Below are positions 43,353 to 51,601 of a stretch of 64,000 nucleotides of DNA, in pieces (within the stretch, counting starts at the first letter, position 1; the number at the start of each line of letters is the position of its first letter). The translations under genes and the position numbers were made by a program. The notes beneath the pieces were generated by a model. That model saw only the letters and a program-made list of their open reading frames with translations, was not told the DNA's origin and did no database searches. The stretch is from Streptomyces sp. Edi2 (GTDB lineage Bacteria > Actinomycetota > Actinomycetes > Streptomycetales > Streptomycetaceae). The stretch is taken from the NCBI RefSeq assembly GCF_040253635.1, contig NZ_JBEJGX010000001.1, positions 264,741 to 328,740 of the forward strand, given 5' to 3'.

Positions 43353-43778
43353 TCACTGCGTGCCCTGGAACGTCCACCAGCCGTCGTATCCCGGCGGAAG
43401 GCACGGGTAGTTGTCGAGCATCGGCCGCAGGATCGCGAGGTGCTTTTCCATCTTTTGGGGCTCCTGGGCTCCCCAGTAGCGCTTGCCGTCCCAGCGGCCG
43501 TGGCACTCGCCGCCGTGGCGGCCGTCCAGGTCGGTGGTCAGGATGTCGTGCGGGTCGTCGAGGTTGACAGGCTTCCGCAGGTAGTGGCGAATCAGCATGA
43601 GAGAGCCGATGCACGCCTTGGTTACGCCCTTTTCCCGGCGGTACCAAACGGCGTTGGCCTGCCCGCTGAGGTTGTAGTAGGGGTGGATGCCGCCGTGTTC
43701 GCGCAGCTCAGCGGTCACGGTGGACAGGTCGATCGCGAACGGCCTGCGCGAGATCAGAAAGCGGGATTCCTGGATCAT
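43353..43778 (-). CDS. Hypothetical 141-aa protein
   Basis: Starts MIQESRFLISRRPFAIDLST; contains HPYYNLSGQANAVWYRREKG and PPGYDGWWTFQGTQ at the end. Soluble, aromatic-rich. ATG at 43778 with a weak AAGGAG-like site (GAAGGAGC). Same strand as the next gene and probably co-transcribed from P16. No family recognised. Confidence 0.6.
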   Translation of the reverse strand: MIQESRFLISRRPFAIDLSTVTAELREHGGIHPYYNLSGQANAVWYRREKGVTKACIGSLMLIRHYLRKPVNLDDPHDILTTDLDGRHGGECHGRWDGKRYWGAQEPQKMEKHLAILRPMLDNYPCLPPGYDGWWTFQGTQ

Positions 43779-43844
43779 GCGGCTCCTTCGGGTTCGGGGG
43801 TGGCGGGGAAGCGGCGGGGGTCGGCCCAAGGGCCAGCGCCGTTG

Positions 43845-44558
43845 TCAGGCCGTGGGGGATGGGGAGATGCGTTGGACGTGAGCGAAGGTCACGGTCTCGG
43901 CGGCATCGAGGTCGAAGCCGCGTTCCCCGGAGTGATGGACAAACTGGTATGTGCCCGGCGGCACGTCCACGACGGTGTCGCTCCAGCCGAGGTTGGCGGG
44001 GTCGCCTCCCCGGGACTTCCAAGCCTGGAAGTCGGCGATGGAGTAGGCCCACAGGTCGGTGCAGATACCTGCCAGGCGGGTGCTCTCGGGGAGCGACGGG
44101 TTGTCTTCATCGTCGGCGCGTGGGCTGGCGATGATGTAGCTGTCCGGACCCGTGCGGTACAGGCCGAGGCCGCAGTTGCTGGCTGGGCCGAATGCGCAAC
44201 CGATGGCTGCCATGGCCTTGACTGCCTGAGCCTTGCCGAGCGCGGACTCGTAGCTGGCCATGGTGTCGTCGTCCCAGTTGTAGACGGGGCGCAGGTCGTC
44301 GGTGACAAGGAGCTTTCCGGACGGTACGTCGATGGTGATCTCGGTGGTGATGCCGTCCGGGTGGGGGCAGGGGTCTTTCACCTCGGCGACATCTCCAGCG
44401 ACCCTGGTGCTCGGGTGGATGCCACAACTGCGGCAAATGGGCGTGGAGCCAGCGATAAACAGTTCTCCGTTGAGTCGGGCCGCCTCTACTTCAGCGTTGT
44501 CGGGGAGCCAGTGTCCGTTTTTGGCCTTCAAGGGCAAGTGCAGCATCTCGATGTCCAT
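43845..44558 (-). CDS. Hypothetical 237-aa protein
   Basis: MDIEMLHLPLKAKNGHWLPD start; CRSCG and a CPHP site suggest an N-terminal zinc knuckle. A beta-rich middle (ITIDVPSGKLLVTDDLRPVY) and a long soluble C-terminus follow. AAGGAAG lies about 10 nt before the ATG. First gene after P16. No family recognised. Confidence 0.65.
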   Translation of the reverse strand: MDIEMLHLPLKAKNGHWLPDNAEVEAARLNGELFIAGSTPICRSCGIHPSTRVAGDVAEVKDPCPHPDGITTEITIDVPSGKLLVTDDLRPVYNWDDDTMASYESALGKAQAVKAMAAIGCAFGPASNCGLGLYRTGPDSYIIASPRADDEDNPSLPESTRLAGICTDLWAYSIADFQAWKSRGGDPANLGWSDTVVDVPPGTYQFVHHSGERGFDLDAAETVTFAHVQRISPSPTA

Positions 44559-44621
44559 GAGGTCTGGGCTTCCTTTCGTGGTGGTTGGTCCGGCGGGTCC
44601 GTCCCGCAATCTCTGGTGGGT

Positions 44622-44650
44622 AATTTAGTCAACCAGTCCTGAACTGTCAA
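44622..44650 (-). promoter_or_regulatory. Cassette promoter P16
   Basis: TTGACA, 17-bp spacer ending GAC, TAAATTACC; drives the 237-aa and probably the 141-aa gene. Confidence 0.75.
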
Positions 44651-45363
44651 ATTGGCTTCGTGCAAGGAAGTTGACGCCAGGCGCGGGGCGTTGTTCGGCT
44701 GCCTGCGGCCCCGGGCTCCAAGGTGCCGTGTCGTCCTGCGTCGCGGCTGCCTCTGCTGGGCGGGGAAGCCCACGGAGCCGTGCCTGCCGGGTGCCCCGGT
44801 CGCGGCGGGTCTGAAGTCCGCGGCCGTGGCCCTGCTGTACTTGGTGGACGTCCTTCCCGCTCCCGGCCCGCCCGCTGCGCCTGCCGACGAGCCCGTTACC
44901 GACGAGCCCGATACCGGCTCGGACGGTGCCGTGCCTGCCGCAGTCCCCGGCGGCGCGGGCAGTCGCTTGGTGTCCCTGACCATCGTCTCGCCCCGCGGCG
45001 GCGTGTACCACCGTTGGTGGGCAGGCGCCGGCCGAGCTGTTCAGCGGTGTTCGCTGGTGTTCGTCTGTGTTCAGCGCGGTGCTGTGGCTGGCCCGCCGGG
45101 GAACGCCGTGTCGGCTCCTGGTTCCTGCCTTGCTGGTCGCCGTGTTGGGTGTGCTGCTCTTCGCTGCGTGCCGGCTCCGCCGCTTTTGCCCGCGGTCGTC
45201 TGCCGGAGTGCCGGTCGGGTGGTTTTGTGTCGAGCGTGTTCGTCGGGTGCTGCCCGGCAGATTCGCTGCGCCCCGATCCGATTGCCTTGTTCTGGGCTGG
45301 TGTTGCCTGTCCGGCCCGTGCTCTGCCTTCCTCGCCCTGTTGTGTCGGGCGCCGTCAGTGCAG
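44651..45363. other. Intergenic stretch between divergent promoters
   Basis: About 710 bp. Open frames exist on both strands, but none has a ribosome site with convincing protein composition. A run of TGTTC words (45040-45075) is noted. Confidence 0.4.
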
Positions 45364-45393
45364 TTGACACCGCTCCAGTCTATCGGCTAAATT
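45364..45393 (+). promoter_or_regulatory. Cassette promoter P17 (plus strand)
   Basis: TTGACA, 18-bp spacer ending GGC, TAAATTACC; 70 bp before the 108-aa gene. Confidence 0.7.
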
Positions 45394-45462
45394 ACCTACC
45401 TGTGGTGCGGGGGTGAAGATCTCCGGGCCGGCCCTTTTTTGACTTTCTGCGAGGTGTGCGTC

Positions 45463-45789
45463 ATGGAGAAGCTGCCGTTTGGGATCACGATTCACCGGGT
45501 CTTCGAGGATGGGGTGGTGGAGGATCTGGCCTGTCCGAAGGGGCATGAGATGAGGCTGGCGGTGGGTTTCGTCGAGCGGGTGATCGCGAAGGGGCATTGG
45601 GTCGTGATTGTTCCGGAGGGGTGGTCCGGCGTCGTTGCGGAGGTTTCCTTTCCGATCGGCTCGGGGTTGTTGTCGGAGATCGTGTTCAAGGCACTGAGCG
45701 CGGGGCAGGGCGCGGTGGTTTTGCCCGAGGATGTTGAGCGGGGGAAGGTCCTGCCGGTCCTGCGGTCCCTTTCCGGCGATCGGTCATAA
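45463..45789 (+). CDS. Hypothetical 108-aa protein
   Basis: MEKLPFGITIHRVFEDGVVE, then VERVIAKGHWVVIVPEGWSG and VVLPEDVERGKVLPVLR. Beta-rich, single Cys. ATG at 45463 with GCGAGGT upstream; an upstream TTG is possible. Under P17. No family recognised. Confidence 0.6.
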   Translation: MEKLPFGITIHRVFEDGVVEDLACPKGHEMRLAVGFVERVIAKGHWVVIVPEGWSGVVAEVSFPIGSGLLSEIVFKALSAGQGAVVLPEDVERGKVLPVLRSLSGDRS

Positions 45790-45850
45790 CGAACGGGCGA
45801 GCGGGCTGCGGACGTGCTCGTTCGTGGCCCCGCTGTCGCCTCGGCGGGCC

Positions 45851-46045
45851 GCGCGATTGGACCCGGCTGCCTGGACGCGGGACGTGCCCGCGGTCCTGGC
45901 CGCGCTGGAGGGATCGGAGCTCGGCGCGTTCTACCTCGCCGCGGCCGCCACCGCCGCGCGCCACCCCGGACGGCACCGCGGCCTCCCTTCTGGCGTATCT
46001 GCGCGGTCTCGCCGCTCCGCCCCGGCGCCTTCCGTCGGCCGGTGA
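45851..46045 (+). pseudogene. Fragment of duplicated gene C
   Basis: The frame LDPAAWTRDVPAVLAALEGS and ELGAFYLAAAATAARHP closely matches the 52532-53065 gene (AAWTADVPGVLATLALPELG and AFYLAATALAARHP). It lacks the 5' end and runs out of similarity after 45960. A decayed partial copy. Confidence 0.6.
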
Positions 46046-46402
46046 GGCAGGAGGCGGAGAAGGAGGCGGCGATTGCTCAGGAGGGAGCTGGCCGTCTGCC
46101 TGGCCACGAGGTGGCGGGCCTGTTTGCGGGGGGTGGTGCGCACCGTCCACCCGCCCGGCGCCGGCGGCCGGCCGTTCGGCTGGGTCCGTGCCGTTCGGCT
46201 CGGTCTGGCGGGTCTGGTGCGCCGCGACCTCGAGGCGGCGGCCGCGGCGGCCCGGCATGTGGTCTTCGGCATTGACTTGGATGAGGTCTGCGTCGGCGAC
46301 GCGGCGGCTTTCTGCGGCCGGCGTCTGGCCCGGGGTGTCCTCGGCTTGGCCGCGGCGGATGCCGCGACCGGCGTGCGCCTGGCTGAACGCGCCCGCGCGT
46401 GA
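46042..46402 (+). pseudogene. Copy of gene A with frameshift in G6 run
   Basis: GTG frame VRQEAEKEAAIAQEGAGRLP then HEVAGLFA; after the GGGGGG run at 46128-46133 the other frame gives VVRTVHPPGAGGRPFGWVRA ... GIDLDEVC. Both parts align with the 51602-52542 gene (LPDHDVAGLL; TVHGAGGGLFRWARA; VDLDEVRL). One G fewer restores a single frame ending RLAERARA. Either a sequencing error or real decay. Confidence 0.6.
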
Positions 46403-46448
46403 GTTCGGGGCGAGCGGCCCCACGGAGCGCCATGCTGACGCTTTACAT

Positions 46449-46478
46449 TTGACACAGAGGCGCTTTTGCGAGTAAATT
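46449..46478 (+). promoter_or_regulatory. Cassette promoter P19
   Basis: TTGACA, 18-bp spacer (GCGCTTTTGCGAG), TAAATT; drives the 62-aa gene. Confidence 0.75.
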
Positions 46479-46540
46479 ATTTCTCATCGGCCGAGGGGCC
46501 CTGGATAGGCAACGGCCACCCTTCATCGCAGGAGGCACAG

Positions 46541-46729
46541 ATGACCCGCTACGTACTTCGCTCCGGCGAAGCCACCCACGGCCGAGTGATCCACAAGAGC
46601 CACGCGTGGCACCGGCAGGACGTCGTCTGCGGTGGCGCCGTCCTCCTCAACATCCGGCTCACCAAAGAGGAGGTGACCCGCCGCCTCGAAAGGGGTTCGA
46701 TCCTGTGCCCTCGCTGCTTCCCCGCGTGA
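46541..46729 (+). CDS. 62-aa microprotein
   Basis: MTRYVLRSGEATHGRVIHKS, HAWHRQDVVCGGAVLLNIRL, then a basic end with CPRCFPA. His/Cys pattern compatible with one zinc. GGAGG lies 6 nt before the ATG. Single-gene unit under P19. No family recognised. Confidence 0.65.
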   Translation: MTRYVLRSGEATHGRVIHKSHAWHRQDVVCGGAVLLNIRLTKEEVTRRLERGSILCPRCFPA

Positions 46730-47055
46730 CAGCCACCCGGCCAGCGCAGCGACCGGGAGCAAGACGCAGCGACCCGCCCGGCCATCTATCGACGTCGCCC
46801 CGCTTGGGCGGCAGCCCATCCGTGCCTGTCCGCCGTCCGGTCGCGCTGCACCACCGACAGCGGCACCTCGGTGGTCTACGACAGTGACCTTGGCCGCAGC
46901 TGATCTACGGGTGCACCCGGCCCCGAGCACGCGCCCCAGGGAGCGCCACCGTGCCTGTGCGGCCTACGGCAGGTAGCGGCCGCACCGGGGCCGCGCCCCG
47001 GCAACCAAGACGCGACTTCGTGCTCATCAGACTTCCGACGAAGGGATCCGGCCCC
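46730..47055. other. Intergenic stretch
   Basis: About 325 bp with no supported gene or hairpin. Confidence 0.45.
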
Positions 47056-47376
47056 GTGCCCACCCCCTATGACCCGTCCTCCATGGACGTCTACACCGCG
47101 CTCGACGAGGGCGCCGAGCCGATGGGGGTCACCGCGATCGCCCGTTCCATCTGCGGACGCCTCGGCATCAACTGCTCCCCGCGAGCAGGTGAGTCGTCCC
47201 AGGCTGCACTGCGCCGGGCTATCAGGGTCCATGAGATCCGTTCCCTGCTGGCGCGCGGGATGCTCGGCCGCGACGTCGTGGCCCGCTACGCCGACGAGTG
47301 GCGGCCTTCATGTACCAAGCGGCGGGATCAGAAGCTGTGGACCAGCGCCGGCAACGCCCGGCGCTGGGACGGCTGA
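47056..47376 (+). CDS. Hypothetical 106-aa protein
   Basis: GTG start with AGGGA 9 nt upstream. Helical: DVYTALDEGAEPMGVTAIAR and AIRVHEIRSLLARGMLGRDV, ending basic. Could contain a helix-turn-helix (VTAIARSICGRLGINC). No family recognised. Confidence 0.55.
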   Translation: MPTPYDPSSMDVYTALDEGAEPMGVTAIARSICGRLGINCSPRAGESSQAALRRAIRVHEIRSLLARGMLGRDVVARYADEWRPSCTKRRDQKLWTSAGNARRWDG

Positions 47377-47381
47377 TCTCC

Positions 47382-47498
47382 ATGCCCATCCAAGGGGCTC
47401 CCGTCTCCATGGAGCGGCCGGAGAGGGAAGTGTCCAACATCGGGGACCTGTTCGCGCACGACCTCGCACTCGCCTGCGTCGGCAAGCCGTTGGAATGA
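47382..47498 (+). CDS. 38-aa small ORF
   Basis: MPIQGAPVSMERPEREVSNI, GDLFAHDLALACVGKPLE. Starts 5 bp after the previous stop, so it could be translated by re-initiation. Protein-like, but short and without a strong ribosome site. Confidence 0.4.
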   Translation: MPIQGAPVSMERPEREVSNIGDLFAHDLALACVGKPLE

Positions 47499-47723
47499 GC
47501 CGCCGGCAGCCGGGCGCCCAGGAGGCACTGCTGCTTCCTGGGCGCTCGTCCGTGTTCGGCGGGCGTTCGCAGATGACCGGCGGTGTTCGCCGTTGTTCGG
47601 CCCGGTGTCGCCGGCCTCGCCGCCGACCTCGCCGGGCTCCGCTGTGCCCGCTGTGCCGCCTGCCCCCGGCCCGTCGCCCGGAACAAGAAGACCGGCGTCC
47701 CCTACGTCACGAAGGAGCCCTCT

Positions 47724-48134
47724 GTGAGCAGCCAACCCGACCTCCCCCCGTTTCTCGCCGACATGGTCGCCGGATCGAAGAAGCTGTCATCCGATCTCAC
47801 CCTGACTGGGCGCGACCTGCTCGAAGCCCGCGCCAAGGACGCCGCTCGTGAAGCCGCACAGGCTCTGGTCGGTAACCTCCTTCCCGCAGACGCCACTGCG
47901 GAGGCCGTCACTCAAATCGCCGACGCCATCGCACGCCCCCTCGTGCAATGGCTGCGGCAGTACGACCAGGCCAACGATTATCTGGCTGATGTCCGTGACG
48001 ACTTCGGTAAGCGCGTTGGCATCGCGGAGCGCAAGCTGGAGTGCATTCAGAAGTGGTCCGACACCTGGGACCTGTCGGCGGGCTCGGAGGAAGAGCTGCG
48101 CAGCATCTTCGCCTCACCAGACGGCCGGGTCTGA
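47724..48134 (+). CDS. Hypothetical helical 136-aa protein
   Basis: GTG with AAGGAG 6 nt upstream. Mostly helical (LLEARAKDAAREAAQALVGN, EAVTQIADAIARPLVQWLRQ, ERKLECIQKWSDTWDLSAGS). No family recognised. It lies downstream of a TGTTC-rich spacer. Confidence 0.6.
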   Translation: MSSQPDLPPFLADMVAGSKKLSSDLTLTGRDLLEARAKDAAREAAQALVGNLLPADATAEAVTQIADAIARPLVQWLRQYDQANDYLADVRDDFGKRVGIAERKLECIQKWSDTWDLSAGSEEELRSIFASPDGRV

Positions 48135-48372
48135 TCGCAGGAACGACGAAGGCCACCGCCCGGTGGGTGTGCCACCTCGCCACCTCGCCACCAACTCACA
48201 GAAGGAGCACCACACGCCGCCGTGCGGACGTTTTGGCCCGGCCCGCGACCCCGCGGCGGCGAGCAGCTCGTCGACGGACACGCCCCGGCCCGAGTTCCGG
48301 CCGGTGGGTCTGCTGTTGCTATCCGGCCCGGCCTGCCGGGGTTGCGCTTCAATCGTCGGCGACGCTTAAGAT

Positions 48373-48401
48373 TTGACTTCGGGGCTCCTTGTGGGTAATT
48401 T
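48373..48401 (+). promoter_or_regulatory. Cassette promoter P20
   Basis: GCTTAAGAT then TTGACT, 17-bp spacer, -10 TAATTT (one change from TAAATT). Confidence 0.65.
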
Positions 48402-48486
48402 AGTCATTGCTGCGGCGGTGTTTTCCGCGGCCCGCGTCTTCTGCTCGAAGCAGCCTCTTGATGGCCCCACGACTAGGAGAACCACC

Positions 48487-48684
48487 ATGGTCATGTTCAC
48501 TGGCACTGCCGAACAGTTCAATGAGCGTCGCGCGCAGGCCCTCGAACTCGCCGAGCAGGTGGCCGCGTTGCTGGACCGGATCGATGCCCTGGGTGTGGGT
48601 GCGGCCACTGGCCAGTTGCTCACCCCCGGTGGCACCATCCGTCGCGCGCCCGGGCGGCCTGCCAAGGGATGGACGGTGTCCTGA
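48487..48684 (+). CDS. 65-aa helical microprotein
   Basis: MVMFTGTAEQFNERRAQALE, then LAEQVAALLDRIDALGVG and a basic end RRAPGRPAKGWTVS. Amphipathic helix with possible coiled coil. GGAGAA lies about 5 nt upstream. Under P20. No family recognised. Confidence 0.6.
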   Translation: MVMFTGTAEQFNERRAQALELAEQVAALLDRIDALGVGAATGQLLTPGGTIRRAPGRPAKGWTVS

Positions 48685-48992
48685 GCCGGGATGACCAGGG
48701 CGAGGCCAAGGCACGGCAGCGATGAGTCGCGGCGTGCGGGGCGCGCCCTCCAGAACTGTCGTCCCCGTTGAGCGCCGCTCCGCTCCGCTCCGCTCCGGTT
48801 CGGCCCGGGGCGGGGTGGGGTGGGGTGGGGCCGCCGCTGCGCTGCTGCTGTCGCGCTGTCTCCAGTGCCGCCGCCCGGCCCCGGCTGCCCGGCTTCCCCG
48901 CCCGCTTCCGCGGTCCCTACCGCGGCCGACGTCCCGCCCTGCCGGACCCTCAGCCGGCCCGTGAAGAATGCCGTGCCCTTTTGGAGGCTTTG
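48685..48992. other. GC-rich spacer with simple repeats
   Basis: About 300 bp; includes CGCTC and GGGGT short tandem repeats near 48770-48830. No gene seen. Confidence 0.5.
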
Positions 48993-49334
48993 ATGTCCCG
49001 TACCGATCACCATCGGCGCGTCCGTCCGCTGCGCGCGGGCAACCCTGCCCGGCTGATGGTCGACGACCAGGCCGCCGTCGGTAAGGGCGTCCTGCGGTCC
49101 GCTGGCCGCGACGAGCACGGGTTTCCCGAGTACAGCCGGGGTGTGACCGTCTGGGCCAAGCCGGGCCTCCGTAAGGCGTTCCAGAGCGCCGCTCACCGCC
49201 GTGACCGGCGGGCCGTCCGGGAGGCGCTCGCCACCACCGCCTACCAGCGGGATCCGGCCCGCCGCCAGGCCATCCGCATGGAGCGCGCGCTGATTCCCGC
49301 CGCGCGCCGCAGCGTGAACGGGGACATGACCTGA
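48993..49334 (+). CDS. Hypothetical basic 113-aa protein
   Basis: MSRTDHHRRVRPLRAGNPAR, VWAKPGLRKAFQSAAHRRDR, RRQAIRMERALIPAARRSVN. Very Arg-rich and helical, possibly nucleic-acid-binding. GGAGG lies 6 nt before the ATG. Its TGA overlaps the next ATG, the first link of a coupled chain of five ORFs. Confidence 0.6.
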   Translation: MSRTDHHRRVRPLRAGNPARLMVDDQAAVGKGVLRSAGRDEHGFPEYSRGVTVWAKPGLRKAFQSAAHRRDRRAVREALATTAYQRDPARRQAIRMERALIPAARRSVNGDMT

Positions 49335-49408
49335 TGCCCGAGCCCACGCACTTCGAGCGGCCGCCGGCGGCAACTCAGCCGGAAGCCGGGCCGATCGGGA
49401 GCCACTGA
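49334..49408 (+). CDS. 24-aa coupled micro-ORF
   Basis: MPEPTHFERPPAATQPEAGP, IGSH. Starts inside the previous stop (TGATG) and ends in another TGATG, so ribosomes could pass from gene to gene. Confidence 0.45.
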   Translation: MPEPTHFERPPAATQPEAGPIGSH

Positions 49409-49473
49409 TGATCACTACCGACAGCGACGCCGTGCTCGGCGGCGCACGAGAGACGCTGAGGAGCGCGAGTTGA
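49408..49473 (+). CDS. 21-aa coupled micro-ORF
   Basis: MITTDSDAVLGGARETLRSA, S. It overlaps the preceding stop, and its own TGA overlaps the TTG start of the zinc-ribbon gene. The DNA also supplies that gene's GAGGAG ribosome site. Confidence 0.4.
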   Translation: MITTDSDAVLGGARETLRSAS

Positions 49474-49982
49474 GCCAGAGCATGGGCCAGTCGGGCAGCG
49501 CCGGGACGTACGAGAGCGATCTCGCGGCTGCCAAGCGGGCGGGCACCGCCTGGGGCTGCATTTGCGGGGAGGACAACCCGCCGTCGTACGACGCCTGTCA
49601 CTTCTGCCAGCGCCCGTCGTGGACGTGCGCGGCCTGCGGGACCGTTAGCACCTGGGGCCGCGGCGAGTGCGGCGAGTGCGGCAACACCATGCCCGCCGAG
49701 CTTCTCGGGGACCGCGACAAGGGCTTCGAGATGACCCACGAGGAGTGGGTCACGATGCAGGTCGGGCCCCGCGTCGTCGGCGGCCTTTACGACCACGGCC
49801 ATATCGCCGGTGCGTACGTGGTTCTCGCCGTCGACCGCGGTCCCCGCACGAGCTGGCCGACCTGGCAGATCACGGTCCGCTACGACCGGGACGGGCAGGA
49901 CACCACGCACTGCACCGGCTGGAACCCCGCCTGGGACCGTGTCCTCTTCCGCCCCGCCAGCTCCGCGGGTGAGCAGGCATGA
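49470..49982 (+). CDS. Double zinc-ribbon-like protein
   Basis: 170 aa from a TTG with GAGGAG 6 nt upstream. Two metal-site pairs: WGCICGEDNPPSYDACHFCQ (CxC and CxxC) and CAACG ... CGECG. A beta-rich C-terminal half follows (HIAGAYVVLAVDRG). Overlaps the next gene by 4 bp (ATGA). It resembles RanBP2-type double zinc ribbons that recognise RNA or protein; this is inference. Confidence 0.65.
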   Translation: MSQSMGQSGSAGTYESDLAAAKRAGTAWGCICGEDNPPSYDACHFCQRPSWTCAACGTVSTWGRGECGECGNTMPAELLGDRDKGFEMTHEEWVTMQVGPRVVGGLYDHGHIAGAYVVLAVDRGPRTSWPTWQITVRYDRDGQDTTHCTGWNPAWDRVLFRPASSAGEQA

Positions 49983-51271
49983 CGGTTACGAATTCGCCGC
50001 GAGGAGCCCCTGTGACGATCCAGGCTGTGACGACCGCCCCCGAACCGCTCCCGGAGCAGTTGAGCGCCCGCACCGAGGGGCCGGACCGGCGCATCCCGGA
50101 GGCTCCAGCCCTCGATACCCCGGTCGAGGCAAAGGTGCAGATGCCGGAGACCGTGCCGGAGGGCACCCCGGACAATGCGCGCCGGTTGATCGGCACGCAC
50201 GGCTCCGGGCGCGCGTACGTGACCGGGGACGGCACCCGGATGCGGATCGAGTCGGCGGACGGCCGCATGGCGTACACGCTGCCCACAGTGCCGGACGACG
50301 CGCACCAGGGGACAAGGGATGGTTTCGCGGCGCTGGCGCGGGAGTTGGCCGGGGAAGTGGCCAAGCGCGGTGCAGGTACGCCGGAGTGGAGCGAGCGACT
50401 GCTGGACATGTGGCCGGGCGAGCCGCAGGAATTCAAAGAATTCCGACCGGTCGGATACGCCCCGGGCGTGATGCTGGCCTGGACCGTGGCCGGGGTCGCG
50501 TACACCGGCCAGGTGTGGGCGAACCGAGTGCGGTCCGGGAACTGGAACGGCAGCCGGGGCGAAACCTCGGCGGTCGTGGTGGCCACGGTCGACGGTCGTC
50601 GGGCACGGCGTGACGAGGCGGTGTGCCTGCCGCTCGTCCACGGCCGAAAGCACGCGCATGCGTTCGTGGCCACCGCGCGCGGGAACGCCGATGTCGAGGT
50701 GATCGCCCCATGGTGCGCGTCCGACGGCCTGTTCGATGTGGTGACCACGGCCGGCGACCCGGTCGAGGGATGGGAGTCGGAGGGCGGCTACGTGCGGGTT
50801 GTCGAGCCTGCCGATCTCCCGGCGGTGCACGACGTCCTCGCCGAGCTCGCCCCGACGTCGACGGCCGTGGACGCCGACACTCCGGCGGAGGTTCCGGCCG
50901 GTAAGCACTGCCCCCGCTGCGACCGGAACGCGCTCTACGGCATCGAGTGCGCGTACTGCGGCCACATCATCATCACGGCCCTGGTGATGAAGCCGTGCCA
51001 CCCGCCGGCCTGGTCGGAGGGGTGCTGCCCGGTGTGCTTCACCACCGATCCGGAGGTGTGGGAGGTCCACGGCCGGTTGCTGTGCACGGTGTGCGCGCAG
51101 GGCCGTAGCCGGTGGGGTGACCGGGTGAAGGCTGCACCGGGGTGGCGTGAGTGTGCGCGCCGTGTCGTGGCGTGGGCCGACAACCCGGGCGAGCCGTCGT
51201 ACGCCACCGCGTATGCGGACGACGCCACCGGGGGACCGGCCGCACCGTTCGACGCGATGTGCCCCAGCTGA
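49979..51271 (+). CDS. Hypothetical 430-aa protein with zinc ribbons
   Basis: A disordered Pro/Glu-rich N-terminus, a central beta-rich domain (GVMLAWTVAGVAYTGQVWAN) and a Cys-rich C-terminal third with HCPRCDRNALYGIECAYCG and CCPVCF ... LLCTVCAQG, i.e. two probable zinc ribbons. ATG overlaps the preceding stop, so translation is coupled. Largest protein of this operon; no family recognised. Confidence 0.65.
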   Translation: MTVTNSPRGAPVTIQAVTTAPEPLPEQLSARTEGPDRRIPEAPALDTPVEAKVQMPETVPEGTPDNARRLIGTHGSGRAYVTGDGTRMRIESADGRMAYTLPTVPDDAHQGTRDGFAALARELAGEVAKRGAGTPEWSERLLDMWPGEPQEFKEFRPVGYAPGVMLAWTVAGVAYTGQVWANRVRSGNWNGSRGETSAVVVATVDGRRARRDEAVCLPLVHGRKHAHAFVATARGNADVEVIAPWCASDGLFDVVTTAGDPVEGWESEGGYVRVVEPADLPAVHDVLAELAPTSTAVDADTPAEVPAGKHCPRCDRNALYGIECAYCGHIIITALVMKPCHPPAWSEGCCPVCFTTDPEVWEVHGRLLCTVCAQGRSRWGDRVKAAPGWRECARRVVAWADNPGEPSYATAYADDATGGPAAPFDAMCPS

Positions 51272-51311
51272 GCTGCGCGCACGCTCGCCCCTGACCGACA
51301 AGGAGTTCCCC

Positions 51312-51587
51312 GTGACCGATGAAGGAGAAGCCGAAGCGACCAAGCGGGACACGTCCCGCCGCTACCTGGTGCCGGTGGCCCGACTGGAGCTGCCCGGCGA
51401 GCCGGACCTGGTGCACCTGTCCTTGTGCCAGTGGTTGCCGCGGGTCGAGGAGTGGGCCACTGGCCTGGCTTTGTGCGGTCGCTCTGCAGAGCAGGGCGCC
51501 TTGCCCGAGGACATGGCCGTGACGTGCCCGGAGTGCGAGGCATACCGGCCGAAGTACCAAGCCGTACTGGACCGCGAGCTCGCGTAG
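51312..51587 (+). CDS. Hypothetical 91-aa protein
   Basis: GTG with AAGGAG 6 nt upstream. TKRDTSRRYLVPVARLELPG, HLSLCQWLPRVEEWATGLAL, CGRS ... CPECEAYRP: three Cys groups compatible with a zinc site. It follows the 430-aa gene by 40 bp in the same operon. Confidence 0.6.
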   Translation: MTDEGEAEATKRDTSRRYLVPVARLELPGEPDLVHLSLCQWLPRVEEWATGLALCGRSAEQGALPEDMAVTCPECEAYRPKYQAVLDRELA

Positions 51588-51601
51588 TTGGACAGGACGC
51601 G

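Noticed and set aside
44528..44983. Minus-strand 151-aa ORF between P16 and the next block
   Set aside because: Its frame overlaps promoter P16 and the start of the 237-aa gene; disordered composition and no ribosome site, so not called.
48366..49910. Minus-strand 514-aa ORF over the coupled operon
   Set aside because: Antisense to well-supported genes with overlapping starts and zinc motifs; low-complexity composition.
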